The translations under genes and the position numbers were made by a program. The notes beneath the pieces are model-generated. The model had not been told where the DNA came from, did no database searches, and saw nothing but the letters and a program-made list of their open reading frames with translations. From the NCBI GenBank assembly GCA_965603365.1, contig CBFDCR010000016.1, forward strand, positions 1 through 64,000: a DNA stretch of 64,000 nt, read 5' to 3'. Source of the DNA: JAHELQ01 sp965603365 (lineage in GTDB: Bacteria > Acidobacteriota > Aminicenantia > UBA2199). Position 1 is the stretch's first letter. The number at the start of each line of letters is the position of its first letter. This document shows positions 34,044-43,787 of this stretch, in pieces.

Positions 34044-34469
34044 CTAAAGGGAAATGAGGTAGAGGATGGCCAGGATCAGCAGGGGGATAAAATAGAGTAC
34101 CGCGGCCAGGATGAAGCGCACCTGCTTGGTGCGGACGATCTTGACGTGGGCCGCCTTGATGCTGTCTACCGAACCGGAGTGGAACCGGTATGTACGGGGA
34201 AACAGCACCAGGAAGGCGAAGAACAGGGCCCCCACCCACATGAAGAGCACGATGAAGACCCACAAGGGCTGGGCCAGCGCGGCCTTGAGCCGGTCCAGAG
34301 CGGTGACGATGATGGCCATGGTCAGGGAGATGATGGTGACCAGGAACTTGGCCGCATCTTCCAGACGGTTGGGCACATCCTGCTGCAATCTCCACGAATA
34401 CTCAAACCAGCTCCGGGTATCCGGCGGCGCCGGCTGCCCCTGAATTTCCCGCTTCTCTTGTTTGCTCAT
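34044..34469 (-). CDS. Small membrane protein, two regions of TM helices
   Basis: A 141-residue protein with a Gln/Pro-rich cytosolic start, a helical stretch, TM helices at about 43-60 and 69-90 (LWVFIVLFMWVGALFFAFLVLF), a basic loop and a last TM at about 118-139 (ILAAVLYFIPLLILAILYLI). No recognised family. It is the first gene of the three-gene run ending at 33425. Confidence 0.65.
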   Translation of the reverse strand: MSKQEKREIQGQPAPPDTRSWFEYSWRLQQDVPNRLEDAAKFLVTIISLTMAIIVTALDRLKAALAQPLWVFIVLFMWVGALFFAFLVLFPRTYRFHSGSVDSIKAAHVKIVRTKQVRFILAAVLYFIPLLILAILYLISL

Positions 34470-34502
34470 AATCGTTTCCCTATTTCCTTATCTCTAAAGT
34501 AG

Positions 34503-34522
34503 GGGACGCAGATCTGCGTCCC
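34503..34522. repeat. Perfect 20-bp palindrome
   Basis: GGGACGCAGATCTGCGTCCC is fully self-complementary and flanked by further matching bases. It lies in the divergent space between the membrane-protein gene and pilT. It could form a hairpin in RNA on either strand or be a copy of a dispersed intergenic palindrome; no T-run follows, so a terminator is unlikely. Confidence 0.7.
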
Positions 34523-34616
34523 TATACCACCATACCAAAAACCCTCAAAAAAATCAAGTCAGCATTGAATTCTTGAACCTAAAAATGGGAGGATAGCAGA
34601 ATCTGGTTCCAATGAC

Positions 34617-34643
34617 TTGATATTTAGTGAAAAATTATATAAT
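34617..34643 (+). promoter_or_regulatory. Probable promoter of the pilT-alaS operon
   Basis: TTGATA (34617-34622), 15-bp spacer, TATAAT (34638-34643); a second overlapping TATAAT at 34643-34648 would give a 20-bp spacer. The CAGGAG ribosome binding site and ATG 34670 follow. Confidence 0.45.
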
Positions 34644-34669
34644 ATAATACAGAGTCAGGAGATTTTTAA

Positions 34670-35866
34670 ATGAATATAGACGATCTTCTCAAAATTGCAG
34701 TTGAGAGATACGCTTCGGATTTACACTTAAAAGTGGGCAACCACCCGATCCTCCGGATTGACGGCATGCTTCATCCCCTGGTCGAACTGAAGCGGCTCAT
34801 GCAAGAGGATACCATAGCCATGGCCTTCTCCATCATGAATGCCGAACAAAAAGATAGATTTAAGAAAGACCACGAGATAGATATGTCCTACAGTGTCCCG
34901 GGACTGGGGCGATTCCGCTGTAATGTGTTTCAGCAAAGGGGCGCGATGGGATTGGTTTTAAGGGTCATCCCCACGCTGATAAAATCCATTGCCGACCTAA
35001 ACCTTCCCCTGGTCCTGGAAAAGATTGCCGATGAAAGGAGGGGGATGGTCATCGTCACCGGCACCACCGGCAGCGGGAAATCCACCACCTTAGCCGCCAT
35101 GATCGACTATATCAATACCCATCGTATCGAACATATCATCACCATCGAAGACCCTATCGAATATTTACACCGGGACAAGAAGAGTATTATTAACCAGCGG
35201 GAGGTGGGCTCGGACACCAACACCTTTTCCAAGGCTTTGCGAAGCTCCCTGCGTGAGGATCCGGATGTCGTACTGGTGGGCGAGATGCGGGATCTGGAGA
35301 CCATCGAAACGGCGCTGCTAGCCGCAGAGACCGGCCACCTGGTTCTGTCCACCCTCCATACCCTGGATGCACCGGAGACCGTCAACCGCATCATTTCCAT
35401 GTTCCCGCCCCACCACCAGAAGCAGATCCGTATCCAGTTGTCTTCGGTATTAAAATCCATCATCTCCCAGAGGTTGATCCCCCAGACCGGTGACCAGGGC
35501 CGTGTGCCGGCGGTGGAGATACTGGTCAACACCCCTTTTATCCAGGACTGCGTGCTGAATCCCGAGAAGACGAAATTGATCCGGGAGGCCATTGCCCAGG
35601 GCGTATCCCAGTACGGCATGCAGACCTTCGACCAATCGCTGTTTTTCCTATTCGAAAAAGGACTCGTTGATTACGATGAGGCACTCAAATGGGCCTCCAA
35701 TCCCGATGAGTTCAAGCTCAAAAAAATCGGTGTCCAATCCACCAAAGACATGGCCCAGGCCGAGATGGAGAAGCGAATATCGGATATAGCAGAAAAGGAA
35801 AAAGAAAATAAAGATATAGGCGGCAGTTTTGACGACCATAATTTACTCGATATCGATAGCCTATGA
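34670..35866 (+). CDS. PilT/PilU-type twitching motility ATPase
   Basis: A 398-residue secretion ATPase of the PilT group. Walker A GTTGSGKSTTLAAM (about 128-141), Asp box TIEDPIEYLH, Walker B VVLVGEMRDLETIETAL and His box GHLVLSTLHT are all intact. The N-terminal PAS-like domain begins DLLKIAVERYASDLHLKVG. It powers pilus retraction. The Glu/Lys-rich tail of about 40 residues is longer than in PilT and is more like PilU. No pilin genes are nearby. It overlaps alaS by 4 bp. Confidence 0.93.
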   Translation: MNIDDLLKIAVERYASDLHLKVGNHPILRIDGMLHPLVELKRLMQEDTIAMAFSIMNAEQKDRFKKDHEIDMSYSVPGLGRFRCNVFQQRGAMGLVLRVIPTLIKSIADLNLPLVLEKIADERRGMVIVTGTTGSGKSTTLAAMIDYINTHRIEHIITIEDPIEYLHRDKKSIINQREVGSDTNTFSKALRSSLREDPDVVLVGEMRDLETIETALLAAETGHLVLSTLHTLDAPETVNRIISMFPPHHQKQIRIQLSSVLKSIISQRLIPQTGDQGRVPAVEILVNTPFIQDCVLNPEKTKLIREAIAQGVSQYGMQTFDQSLFFLFEKGLVDYDEALKWASNPDEFKLKKIGVQSTKDMAQAEMEKRISDIAEKEKENKDIGGSFDDHNLLDIDSL

Positions 35867-38502
35867 AAAATTTAAAAAATTCAGAAATCAGACAAACCTT
35901 CTTCGACTATTTTCGCGGTAAAGATCATTATAAGGTGATGTCCTCCCCCTTGATCCCGGCCAAAGACCCCACTCTCCTCTTTACCAATGCCGGCATGAAT
36001 CAATTTAAGAGTGTTTTCCTTCGGGAAGAGACCAGGGAGTACAACCGTGCCGTCGGCATTCAGAAGTGCATGAGGGTTTCCGGCAAACACAACGATTTTG
36101 ACGAGGTGGGGAGAACCGAGTATCACCATACATTCTTCGAAATGATGGGCAATTTCTCCTTCGGCGACTATTTCAAGGAAGAGGCCATCGAATTTGCCTG
36201 GGAAATCTTAACCCGGCACTACCGTTTTAATCCCGAACAACTGTGGGTATCGGTCTTTGAAACCGACGATGAAGCTTATAAAATATGGGAAGATAAGATC
36301 GGCGTCCCCCCCCATAAAATTATCCGCCTGGGGGAAAAGGAAAACTTCTGGCAGATGGGGGAGACCGGGCCCTGCGGTCCCTGTTCCGAGATTCACTTTG
36401 ACCGGGGTGAACGGTTCGGCCCGCCGTCGTTTACCGAAAACAGCCGGCGATTCATCGAGGTCTGGAACCTGGTGTTTATGCAGTACTTCAAAGATGAGCA
36501 GGGCAAGCTCCATCCCCTGCCGGCCCCCTCCATCGACACCGGCATGGGCATGGAACGGCTAACCAGCCTGCTCCAGGGGGTGGACAGCAACTATCAAACC
36601 GATCTGTTTCGCCCCATCATCGAATGTACGGCCGAAATGGCCGGAGTCGATGCCGATGCCGATCGCTACCAGGTGGACCTGAAGGTCATTGCCGACCACA
36701 TCCGGGCATTGTGTTTCCTGATCGCCGACGGTGTCCTGCCGGCAAACGACGGCCGGGGCTATGTCTTAAGAAGGCTATTGAGACGGGCCGTTAAACACGG
36801 TAAGTCCCTGGGATTTCCTTCGGTTTTCCTCCACAAGATCAGTGCCAGCGTCATCGATACCATGAAGGCATTCTACCCGGAACTCGATTACAATCGGGAT
36901 TTTATCTCCCAGGTACTCCTGTCCGAAGAGGAGAGATTTGACCGCACCCTGTTCCAGGGCTTGAGAAAATTCGAAGAACTGGTGGAGCAAACCGCCGACC
37001 AGAAGGAGAAAGTGATCGGCGGTGAGGCGTTGTTTAAGCTCTCCGACACCTATGGTTTCCCGCTGGATTTTGCCCGGGACCTGGCCCGGGAACGGGACAT
37101 GGAGATCGACTACCCGGGATTTCAAGCGGAACTGGAAAAACAGCGGGAACGATCCAGACTCAGCCTGGCCCAGCAGCAAAAGTTCCGGCAAACTGTAGCG
37201 GGCATCGGCCAATATACAACAAAATTCAGCGGCTACGACCATTACGAAGACGAGGCCGTGCTGCTGGCCATCTATGTGGGCGGCCAAAAGGCGTCGTCCA
37301 TTCGGCAGGACGAAAAAAACGTCGGTTCCCCGGAAGCGGTGTTGGTATTTGACCGTACCCCCTTCTACGCCGAGTCCGGCGGACAGGTGGGGGACAGCGG
37401 AACCGGCCAGAGTGACAGCGCCTTTTTCATCATCCATGATACCCAGAAGAGCGGAGGCGATGTTTTTCTCCACTTTGGGGAAATCAAAAGGGGGACGCTG
37501 GCGGTGGGAGACACGGTCCGGCTGGCCATCGACAAAGCCAAACGGCAGCGAACCGCAGTACACCACTCCGCCACCCACATGCTCCAGGCCGCCTTGCGGG
37601 AAGCCCTGGGTCTCCACGTCAAACAGGCCGGGTCCTATGTGGGCCCCGATAAGCTGCGTTTCGATTTCACCCACTTCAAAGCCCTCGGCCCGGACGAGAT
37701 TGACAGAATCGAGGCCATTGTCAACCAAAAAATCCGGGAAAACCTGCCCATCAAGGCCGATACTCTCCACTATGAAGAGGCCATCGAACAGGGGGCCATC
37801 GCCATATTTGCGGAAAAATATTCCGATATTGTCCGCACCATCTCCCTCGAAGACTTTTCCAGAGAGCTGTGCGGCGGTACCCACCTGGATTATAGCGGTG
37901 AAGTCGGTATCTTCAAAATTATCGGCGAATCATCCATTTCCGCCGGAATCCGCCGAATCGAGGCCCTGGGCGGCGAACCGGCATACCGGTACATCCGTGA
38001 AAACCTCAAAATTTTTGCCGACATTCAACACCACTTCGGCCAGAAAAGAGAGGAAATATTCGATTTTTTGCTGAAATGGGAACGCCAGCTCAAGGAACAG
38101 GAGAAGAAATTAAAACAATCGGGTGATCACCTCCAGAAGCCGGATATCGATAAAATCATCGAGGGGAGTGTTTTGATTGATCACATTAAAACCGTGGTCG
38201 AATATGTCGCCAACCTCAATCGCAAACAATTGAGTCTCCTGGCAGATCAAATCAGAGACAAAACCAGAGGAATCTCGGTGCTGCTGTCCAACAGCAACGG
38301 TAAATCCGCCATCGTGGTATCGATTTTCAAAGATCTCACCGGTGAATTGGATGCCAACCGCATCGTCAAGGAGATCGCCCAACTGGTAAACGGAAGCGGC
38401 GGCGGCCGGCGGGATTTTGCCCAGGCCGGCGGCGACACCATCCGGGATGTGGGCCACTTTAAACGCAGCACCATCGGCATAGTCAAAAAGTATGTAAAAT
38501 GA
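35863..38502 (+). CDS. alaS: Alanyl-tRNA synthetase
   Basis: An 879-residue class II synthetase of normal length. The aminoacylation domain has RQTFFDYFRGKDH, FTNAGMNQFK, GKHNDFDEVGRTEYHHTFFEMMGNFSFGD (read at its start) and MGMERL. The editing domain has the zinc ligands in HHSATHMLQAAL (HXXXH) and CGGTHLDYSGEVG. The C-Ala domain (about 770-879) ends with GGGRRDFAQAGG. It charges tRNA-Ala and clears mischarged Ser/Gly. It overlaps both neighbours by 4 bp. Confidence 0.97.
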   Translation: MKNLKNSEIRQTFFDYFRGKDHYKVMSSPLIPAKDPTLLFTNAGMNQFKSVFLREETREYNRAVGIQKCMRVSGKHNDFDEVGRTEYHHTFFEMMGNFSFGDYFKEEAIEFAWEILTRHYRFNPEQLWVSVFETDDEAYKIWEDKIGVPPHKIIRLGEKENFWQMGETGPCGPCSEIHFDRGERFGPPSFTENSRRFIEVWNLVFMQYFKDEQGKLHPLPAPSIDTGMGMERLTSLLQGVDSNYQTDLFRPIIECTAEMAGVDADADRYQVDLKVIADHIRALCFLIADGVLPANDGRGYVLRRLLRRAVKHGKSLGFPSVFLHKISASVIDTMKAFYPELDYNRDFISQVLLSEEERFDRTLFQGLRKFEELVEQTADQKEKVIGGEALFKLSDTYGFPLDFARDLARERDMEIDYPGFQAELEKQRERSRLSLAQQQKFRQTVAGIGQYTTKFSGYDHYEDEAVLLAIYVGGQKASSIRQDEKNVGSPEAVLVFDRTPFYAESGGQVGDSGTGQSDSAFFIIHDTQKSGGDVFLHFGEIKRGTLAVGDTVRLAIDKAKRQRTAVHHSATHMLQAALREALGLHVKQAGSYVGPDKLRFDFTHFKALGPDEIDRIEAIVNQKIRENLPIKADTLHYEEAIEQGAIAIFAEKYSDIVRTISLEDFSRELCGGTHLDYSGEVGIFKIIGESSISAGIRRIEALGGEPAYRYIRENLKIFADIQHHFGQKREEIFDFLLKWERQLKEQEKKLKQSGDHLQKPDIDKIIEGSVLIDHIKTVVEYVANLNRKQLSLLADQIRDKTRGISVLLSNSNGKSAIVVSIFKDLTGELDANRIVKEIAQLVNGSGGGRRDFAQAGGDTIRDVGHFKRSTIGIVKKYVK

Positions 38503-39206
38503 ATAAAAAGATTTTTGTCCGGTGTGTGTGCTTAAGTCTGATCCCCTTAATATTCTCTTTATCCGCAGATGCCGATATCGTTGTCAAACAGGACAAAGAT
38601 GGTAAAATTATCGTCTCCAACGTGCCCTCCGCCTCCTCCTCGCTTAATGCCAGGATCCGATTCCTGCGCTCTAAAAAAGCCGCCTCCGCCCCTACTTCCG
38701 TGCCCGCCAGTTACTATACCAAAATCAAGAGGCTCTCTAAAAAGTATCAGCTCAGAGAAGACTTGATCGTCGCCGTGGCCCGGGCAGAATCCAGCTTCGA
38801 CCCCTTTGCCGTATCCCATAAAGGGGCGGTGGGGCTCATGCAGTTGATGCCCGATACCGCCCGGAGATATGGGGTAATCAACCGGTTCAACGTAGACCAG
38901 AATTTAGAGGCCGGGGTGAAACACCTGAGTTATCTTTACGAAAAGTATAAAAAGAACATCTCCCTGACCCTGGCCGCGTACAACGCCGGCGAAGAGGCGG
39001 TCAAAAAATACAACGGCATCCCCCCCTATCGGGAAACCCGCGCCTATGTACGGCGGGCCATGAAATACATGGGGCTGACATACAGCAGTTTTTTTGCCCG
39101 GAAGCCCAACTCCATATTGTACAAGTATACCACCGCCGACGGTAGAACCGTCATTACCGACACTCTCCCCTCCGGGACAAAAGCAAAAGTCGAAGTTATC
39201 CGTTGA
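38499..39206 (+). CDS. Periplasmic lytic transglycosylase (SLT domain)
   Basis: A 235-residue exported enzyme: signal peptide (about 1-25), an N-terminal DUF4124-like strand segment (VVKQDKDGKIIVSN), the SLT domain (about 68-190) with catalytic Glu in VARAESSFDP, then GAVGLMQLMPDTA, LAAYNAGEEAVKKY and PYRETRAYV. A second DUF4124-like segment (YTTADGRTVITDTLP) closes the protein. It cleaves peptidoglycan glycan strands with 1,6-anhydro product. It overlaps alaS by 4 bp. Confidence 0.92.
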   Translation: MNKKIFVRCVCLSLIPLIFSLSADADIVVKQDKDGKIIVSNVPSASSSLNARIRFLRSKKAASAPTSVPASYYTKIKRLSKKYQLREDLIVAVARAESSFDPFAVSHKGAVGLMQLMPDTARRYGVINRFNVDQNLEAGVKHLSYLYEKYKKNISLTLAAYNAGEEAVKKYNGIPPYRETRAYVRRAMKYMGLTYSSFFARKPNSILYKYTTADGRTVITDTLPSGTKAKVEVIR

Positions 39207-39228
39207 TATCAGCAAAGGAAGGTATAAT

Positions 39229-40167
39229 ATGATCATGAATAAAGTCCACGTCATTGTCAATCCCCTCTCCGCCAGGGGAAAGACCGAAAAGAAATGGCAG
39301 ATCATCAAGGAGGCCATTAAGTATTACTACCATGAGTTTAAATATATATTTACCGAAAAGCCCAAACAAGCCACCGAAATTGCCCGCTCTTTACTGAAAG
39401 ACGGCTTTGACCTCATCATCGGGGTCGGCGGCGACGGCACCCTCAACGAGATCGCCAACGGTTTTTTCCATCAAGACGAGCCAACCCCCAGGACCATCAA
39501 CGAGGAGGCATCGCTGGGCATCATCCCCTCGGGCACCGGTTCCGACTTCATTCGCTTCCTGAAGATTCCCCGGGATTTTTCCAAATCGGTGGAGCTCATA
39601 AAGAACTCCAAGACCCGGAAAATCGACGTGGGCAAGGTGACCTTTCATAAGGCAAAAGACGAAAGCAAAACAAAATACTTCATCAATGTCGCCGACTTCG
39701 GCCTGGGGGCAGAGGTCATCAAAAACCTCTCAGAGGTTCCCTCCTTAAAAAGAAGCACCTTTCACTATTACAAAGGACTATTGAAGACCCTGAAGGGTTA
39801 TCGCAGCAAGTATGTCCGCATCGTCATCGACGATACCCAGGAGATCAGCGGCAAATATTTAATCGGCGCCATTGCCAACGGCCGGATCTTCGGCGGCGGC
39901 ATGATCATCGCGCCGGAGGCCGAACCGGACGACGGCTACTTCGACCTGGTGCTGGCCGAAGACATGAGCAAACCGGAAATTATCGTCAACTCCCCCCGCC
40001 TCTATACCGGCTCCATCCTGAAACATTCAAAGGTGTCGATCCGCCGGGTCCGCAACATCAAGGTCTACTCCGACGACCCGGTCAACATCGAGTACGACGG
40101 CGAGATGGGCCAAACCCTGCCCGCCGAATTCCAATGCCTCCCCCAACCCCTCAACTTCCGCATCTAA
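39229..40167 (+). CDS. Diacylglycerol/sphingosine kinase-fold lipid kinase (YegS/BmrU-like)
   Basis: A 312-residue protein from ATG 39229 (or 39235), preceded by AAGGAAGG; the longer opening to 39094 lies within the preceding gene. The N-terminal domain holds VNPLSARGKTEKKW and the signature GGDGTLNEIANGF; later SGTGSDFIRFLKI, IGAIANGRIFGGGMIIAPEAEPDDGY (start and end) and IEYDGEM are typical. It phosphorylates a lipid such as diacylglycerol with ATP. It follows the transglycosylase by 22 bp. Confidence 0.93.
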   Translation: MIMNKVHVIVNPLSARGKTEKKWQIIKEAIKYYYHEFKYIFTEKPKQATEIARSLLKDGFDLIIGVGGDGTLNEIANGFFHQDEPTPRTINEEASLGIIPSGTGSDFIRFLKIPRDFSKSVELIKNSKTRKIDVGKVTFHKAKDESKTKYFINVADFGLGAEVIKNLSEVPSLKRSTFHYYKGLLKTLKGYRSKYVRIVIDDTQEISGKYLIGAIANGRIFGGGMIIAPEAEPDDGYFDLVLAEDMSKPEIIVNSPRLYTGSILKHSKVSIRRVRNIKVYSDDPVNIEYDGEMGQTLPAEFQCLPQPLNFRI

Positions 40168-40308
40168 CCCCCCAACACCCCCCAAACAAAAACATCGTCC
40201 CCAGGTCGCCTGAAGGGCAAGCCACCCTTTGCCCCTACAATACCTCCAATTTTTCTTCTCTACATTTTGAAAAAAAACTAAACTTGTAGTTTTAATATGT
40301 GAAAATAT

Positions 40309-40337
40309 TTGACTTATCTTTAGCATTATTATAAAAA
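40309..40337 (+). promoter_or_regulatory. Promoter of the restriction-modification cassette, leaderless arrangement
   Basis: TTGACT (40309-40314), 17-bp spacer, TAAAAA (40332-40337), with ATG 40344 6 nt later. TATAAA at 40330-40335 with a 15-bp spacer is the alternative. The gap 40168-40308 before it holds a weak GGGCAA...TTGCCC hairpin (about 40218-40237) and nothing else. Confidence 0.55.
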
Positions 40338-40343
40338 TATCCT

Positions 40344-40682
40344 ATGAAGAAAAATAGTACTAAAGCAGAAGAGACTTTTTCAGAAAAGGCGTGGTATCAT
40401 CCGGGTGGGAAGTTAAGAGAATTGGGGGCTGAGAAGCTAACGGATGCGGAATTACTCTCAATATTAATTTCCGCCGGGATAAAAGGAAAACCGGCCGAAA
40501 AGATTGCCGAGGAAATTCTCCAGAAGTTTGGTTCCTTTAAAGGTATGGCCAATCAACCCTTGAAAAAATTTCTTGAAATAAAAGGGTTGGCGGATGTTAA
40601 AATAACACGAATCGCCGCCGCGTTTGAAATCGCCCGGAGAATCGTAAATGAAGTTTTAGAGAAGAATGAAGAAGAAAAGTAA
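40344..40682 (+). CDS. Stand-alone RadC N-terminal (UPF0758) helix-hairpin-helix protein
   Basis: A 112-residue protein: WYHPGGKLRELGAEKLTDAELLSILISAG and the two HhH segments (KFGSFKGMANQPLKKFLEIKGLADVKITRI, read in parts) match the RadC N-terminal region. The JAB/MPN catalytic domain of RadC is absent and the gene ends cleanly, so this is a free HhH domain, not a truncated gene by accident. It overlaps the methylase by 17 bp and likely serves DNA binding for it. Confidence 0.85.
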   Translation: MKKNSTKAEETFSEKAWYHPGGKLRELGAEKLTDAELLSILISAGIKGKPAEKIAEEILQKFGSFKGMANQPLKKFLEIKGLADVKITRIAAAFEIARRIVNEVLEKNEEEK

Positions 40683-43620
40683 AATCACCGATCATTCGAC
40701 AAAAGTTCCCAGCCCATTTCAGCCTATTTCTCACAAGACTGAGAGAAGCGCAGTCGCTGTTATGATGCATTGGATGCGTGAGATTATCAAGGCGGCACAG
40801 ATTGATCTTGGGCTGCCCGATGTGGAAACCTCATCTAAAGATAGAAAAATGCCTGATTTGATTATTAATGAATCAAGGCGAAGTCAGCAAGCGCTCTGTG
40901 TTATTGAAGCCAAACCTCCATATTTTGATGTTTTTGACGAGGATGGGTTGAAAGAACCCGCCCGAAGAAAAGCAACTCACAGAAAGGCCAGATATTTTGC
41001 CACCACCAATTTCAAAAAATTAATTTTGTATAACACTGAAAAGGCAAACGCCCTAAAACCTGAGGAAGAACAAATTGTTGAAAAATATCATTTATCAACC
41101 ATCGAAGACCTGAACGATATCGAACATATTAGATACAGAGATTTCACCAAAGAAGCGTTAGGAAATTTTTTAGTAAGACTCTACAACCTCAATATCGGCA
41201 AGGAATCTGAACCCAAACAGCCGATTGATGAGTTGCTCATTTTTAGAATCCATGAAAAGATAAGAATTTTAGCTAACTTTTATTCCGATATTATTGAAAA
41301 TAACTGCCATAAGGATACAGAATTTGCCAAAGAACTGAAAAAATGGTTCTTCGACCAGGGATGGTCCTTTGCCTGGCAGTCTCATGACTTTGACAAAGCG
41401 GCCAGACAAACCGCTTATCTTCTGGTTAATAAAATTCTCTTCTACAATTTATTACAGATCAAAAGACCCGATGAATTAGATCCCCTCGAAATACCCGAAA
41501 GTCTCACCAAAGGAGAGATGCTTCAGAGTTATCTTCAGGCCTACTTCAAAATGGTTTTGAAAATAGATTACGAGACTATTTACACCACTGATTTTATCGA
41601 TGTAATTGCCTTTCCCGATATTAGAGAAGTGGTCGGGGAGATTAAGAAATTAATAAATATACTCAAGAAATATGATTTTTCAAAACTCGGCTTCGATGTA
41701 ATCGGGAGAATTTTTGAACGATTGATTCCCCAGGAAGAGAGACATCATCTTGGGCAATATTTCACCAACCCGGATGTAGTGGATTTAATACTGAATTTTT
41801 CTCTCCACCATGAAGACGACAAAATCCTTGATCCTTCTTGTGGGGCAGGAACTTTTCTTGTTCGTGCCTACCAGCATAAAAAGATGATGAATCAGCGGAA
41901 AGGGCATAAAGAGATCCTGCCAACGTTGTGGGGGAACGATATCGCCAAGTTCCCCGCCCATCTGGCTACGATTAATCTGGCCATCAATGATTTGGGAGTT
42001 GACGAAAACTATCCCAATATCCTTCACGAAGATTTTTTTAAATTCGTGGTTGGTGATGAAGGTTTCGTGCCTGATAAATGGAGAAAAGCAAGGGCCAGGA
42101 CATTAGGTGTAGAGGAAAGGGAATTGGTTTATCCCCGTTGGTTTGATGCTGTAGTGGGTAATCCCCCATATACCAGGCAGGAAGAAATCGGTGAAATCTC
42201 CCCCGAAGACTTAAAATATAAAGACAATATTATCGAGAATTCTCTATTATTCCACAACGTAAAGATTGCCAACGTCGGTAAAAGGGCGGGGATATATGCT
42301 TACTTTTTTGTTCATGGAACAAAGTTTTTAAAAGATGGGAGTTATTTTGGTTTTATTGTCTCCAACTCCTGGCTGGATGTAGATTACGGAAAAGGCCTCC
42401 AGGAATTTTTTCTGAAGTACTACAAGATCGTCTGCATTATCGAATCAAAAGTGGAACGCTGGTTCGAGGATGCAGATATCAATACCTGTATAGTCATATT
42501 GCAAAGATGTAAAAACAAAAAAGAGAGAGACGAAAATATTGCCAGGTTTGTCTATCTGAAAAAGCCGCTGCGCCATTTTATCCTACCGGCTCAGGATATC
42601 TGGGAAAAACAATTAGAACGATTGAACGAGATCGAAAAATTAAAAAAGACCATTATGGCCCATAATGATCTTTATGAGAATGAAGACCTGAGGATTTTTC
42701 CAAAAGTTCAGAAAGATCTCTGGGAAGAGGGCTTTGATGACGAAGAAAAAAAATACCTGGGAGCCAAATGGGGCAAATATTTAAGGGCACCCGACATCTT
42801 CTTCAAAATCCTGGAAAAAGGTAAAAATATACTGGTCCCTTTAAAAGAAGTAGCAGATGTAAGAAGAGGGTTTACCACCGGCGCCAACGAGTTTTTCTAT
42901 CTAACCGAAGACGAAATTAAAAAATGGGGAATCGAGAAGGAATTCTGGATGCACCAGGACGAAACGGGAAACTGGATCCCGAACAAAATTATACTGAGTC
43001 CAAGGGAAGCCAAAAATGTTTTAATTAATCCGAATGATTTAAAGAAAATACTGCTGTCAATAGGAATTGAAAAAAGCGAATTAAGGGGAAAGAAAATTCT
43101 GCATTATATAAAAAGAGCTGAAAAAAAGGAATTTCATAAAAGAAAAACTTGTAGGTCGAGAAAATTGTGGTATTCCATTAAAATCAGGGAAGCGTGGCCA
43201 ATCCTTTTCCCCATGATCCATCATGACAGACAGACCGTCATTCTGAACAAAGCAAATGTCCAGGTAGATCATAATCTATTTGAAATTAAGCCAAAAGACA
43301 AAGGGAATATTTCACTATTTTTCGCTTTTTTGTTATCTTCTGTAAGTATGTTAATAAAGGAATTCGCCGGCCGTTCAAATCTTGGTGAAGGCGCATTAAA
43401 AACAGAAGGTATTGATGTTGAGAGAATGCTTGTTCCTAAAATCTTTTCAGAAGAACTAAAAGTAAAAGTATCTACATATTTAGAGAAATATCCTGCATTA
43501 ACAATAAACTCTATTTTCGAAGATTTAAACGCAAATCAATCAGATGATGTCTCAATTGACAAGATAAAACCAGAACGTAGAGAGTTGGATGAAATTGTTA
43601 TGGGGAGATTTTGGGGTTGA
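40666..43620 (+). CDS. Type IIG-like restriction-modification enzyme (Eco57I/N6-adenine methylase family)
   Basis: A 984-residue single-chain enzyme. The N-terminal region (about 55-110) has a PD-(D/E)XK-like pattern, MPDLIINE followed by CVIEAKPPYFDVFD (EAK). A helical connector leads to the methylase: motif I DPSCGAGTFLVRAYQ (about 388) and motif IV VVGNPPYTRQEE (about 497), which define gamma-class N6-adenine methylation. The C-terminal half (about 680-970) fits a target-recognition domain (RRGFTTGANEFFYL). A-rich codon use and lower GC than neighbours suggest transfer. Recognition sequence unknown. Confidence 0.9.
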   Translation: MKKKSKITDHSTKVPSPFQPISHKTERSAVAVMMHWMREIIKAAQIDLGLPDVETSSKDRKMPDLIINESRRSQQALCVIEAKPPYFDVFDEDGLKEPARRKATHRKARYFATTNFKKLILYNTEKANALKPEEEQIVEKYHLSTIEDLNDIEHIRYRDFTKEALGNFLVRLYNLNIGKESEPKQPIDELLIFRIHEKIRILANFYSDIIENNCHKDTEFAKELKKWFFDQGWSFAWQSHDFDKAARQTAYLLVNKILFYNLLQIKRPDELDPLEIPESLTKGEMLQSYLQAYFKMVLKIDYETIYTTDFIDVIAFPDIREVVGEIKKLINILKKYDFSKLGFDVIGRIFERLIPQEERHHLGQYFTNPDVVDLILNFSLHHEDDKILDPSCGAGTFLVRAYQHKKMMNQRKGHKEILPTLWGNDIAKFPAHLATINLAINDLGVDENYPNILHEDFFKFVVGDEGFVPDKWRKARARTLGVEERELVYPRWFDAVVGNPPYTRQEEIGEISPEDLKYKDNIIENSLLFHNVKIANVGKRAGIYAYFFVHGTKFLKDGSYFGFIVSNSWLDVDYGKGLQEFFLKYYKIVCIIESKVERWFEDADINTCIVILQRCKNKKERDENIARFVYLKKPLRHFILPAQDIWEKQLERLNEIEKLKKTIMAHNDLYENEDLRIFPKVQKDLWEEGFDDEEKKYLGAKWGKYLRAPDIFFKILEKGKNILVPLKEVADVRRGFTTGANEFFYLTEDEIKKWGIEKEFWMHQDETGNWIPNKIILSPREAKNVLINPNDLKKILLSIGIEKSELRGKKILHYIKRAEKKEFHKRKTCRSRKLWYSIKIREAWPILFPMIHHDRQTVILNKANVQVDHNLFEIKPKDKGNISLFFAFLLSSVSMLIKEFAGRSNLGEGALKTEGIDVERMLVPKIFSEELKVKVSTYLEKYPALTINSIFEDLNANQSDDVSIDKIKPERRELDEIVMGRFWG

Positions 43621-43787
43621 CGGAGGAGGAACAGTTGGGGGTGTATCGGGCGGTGGTGGATCTGGTAAGATCGAGAATTGAGAAAGCCAGGAGCTTTGAT
43701 AAAAAGAAGAAGACCAAAGAAGGAATAGACATCGATTCTCTGAAAGGGACCATTATCGGTCAAATAAAAAAGGAAGGTAAAAGATGA
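43617..43787 (+). CDS. Small charged protein between methylase and partner gene
   Basis: A 56-residue frame from TTG 43617 that overlaps the methylase stop (TTGA) and ends on TGA overlapping the next ATG (ATGA). It reads MTEEEQLGVYRAVVDLVRSR, then a Lys-rich stretch and IDIDSLKGTIIGQIKKE. The tight overlaps on both sides and amphipathic helix support a real, translationally coupled gene. GGAGG within the methylase end could help initiation. Function unknown. Confidence 0.6.
   Translation: MTEEEQLGVYRAVVDLVRSRIEKARSFDKKKKTKEGIDIDSLKGTIIGQIKKEGKR

Noticed and set aside
36775..37884. 369-codon open frame antisense to alaS
   Set aside because: It lies wholly opposite a well-conserved gene, has no start signal or domain, and arises from codon-position base bias.
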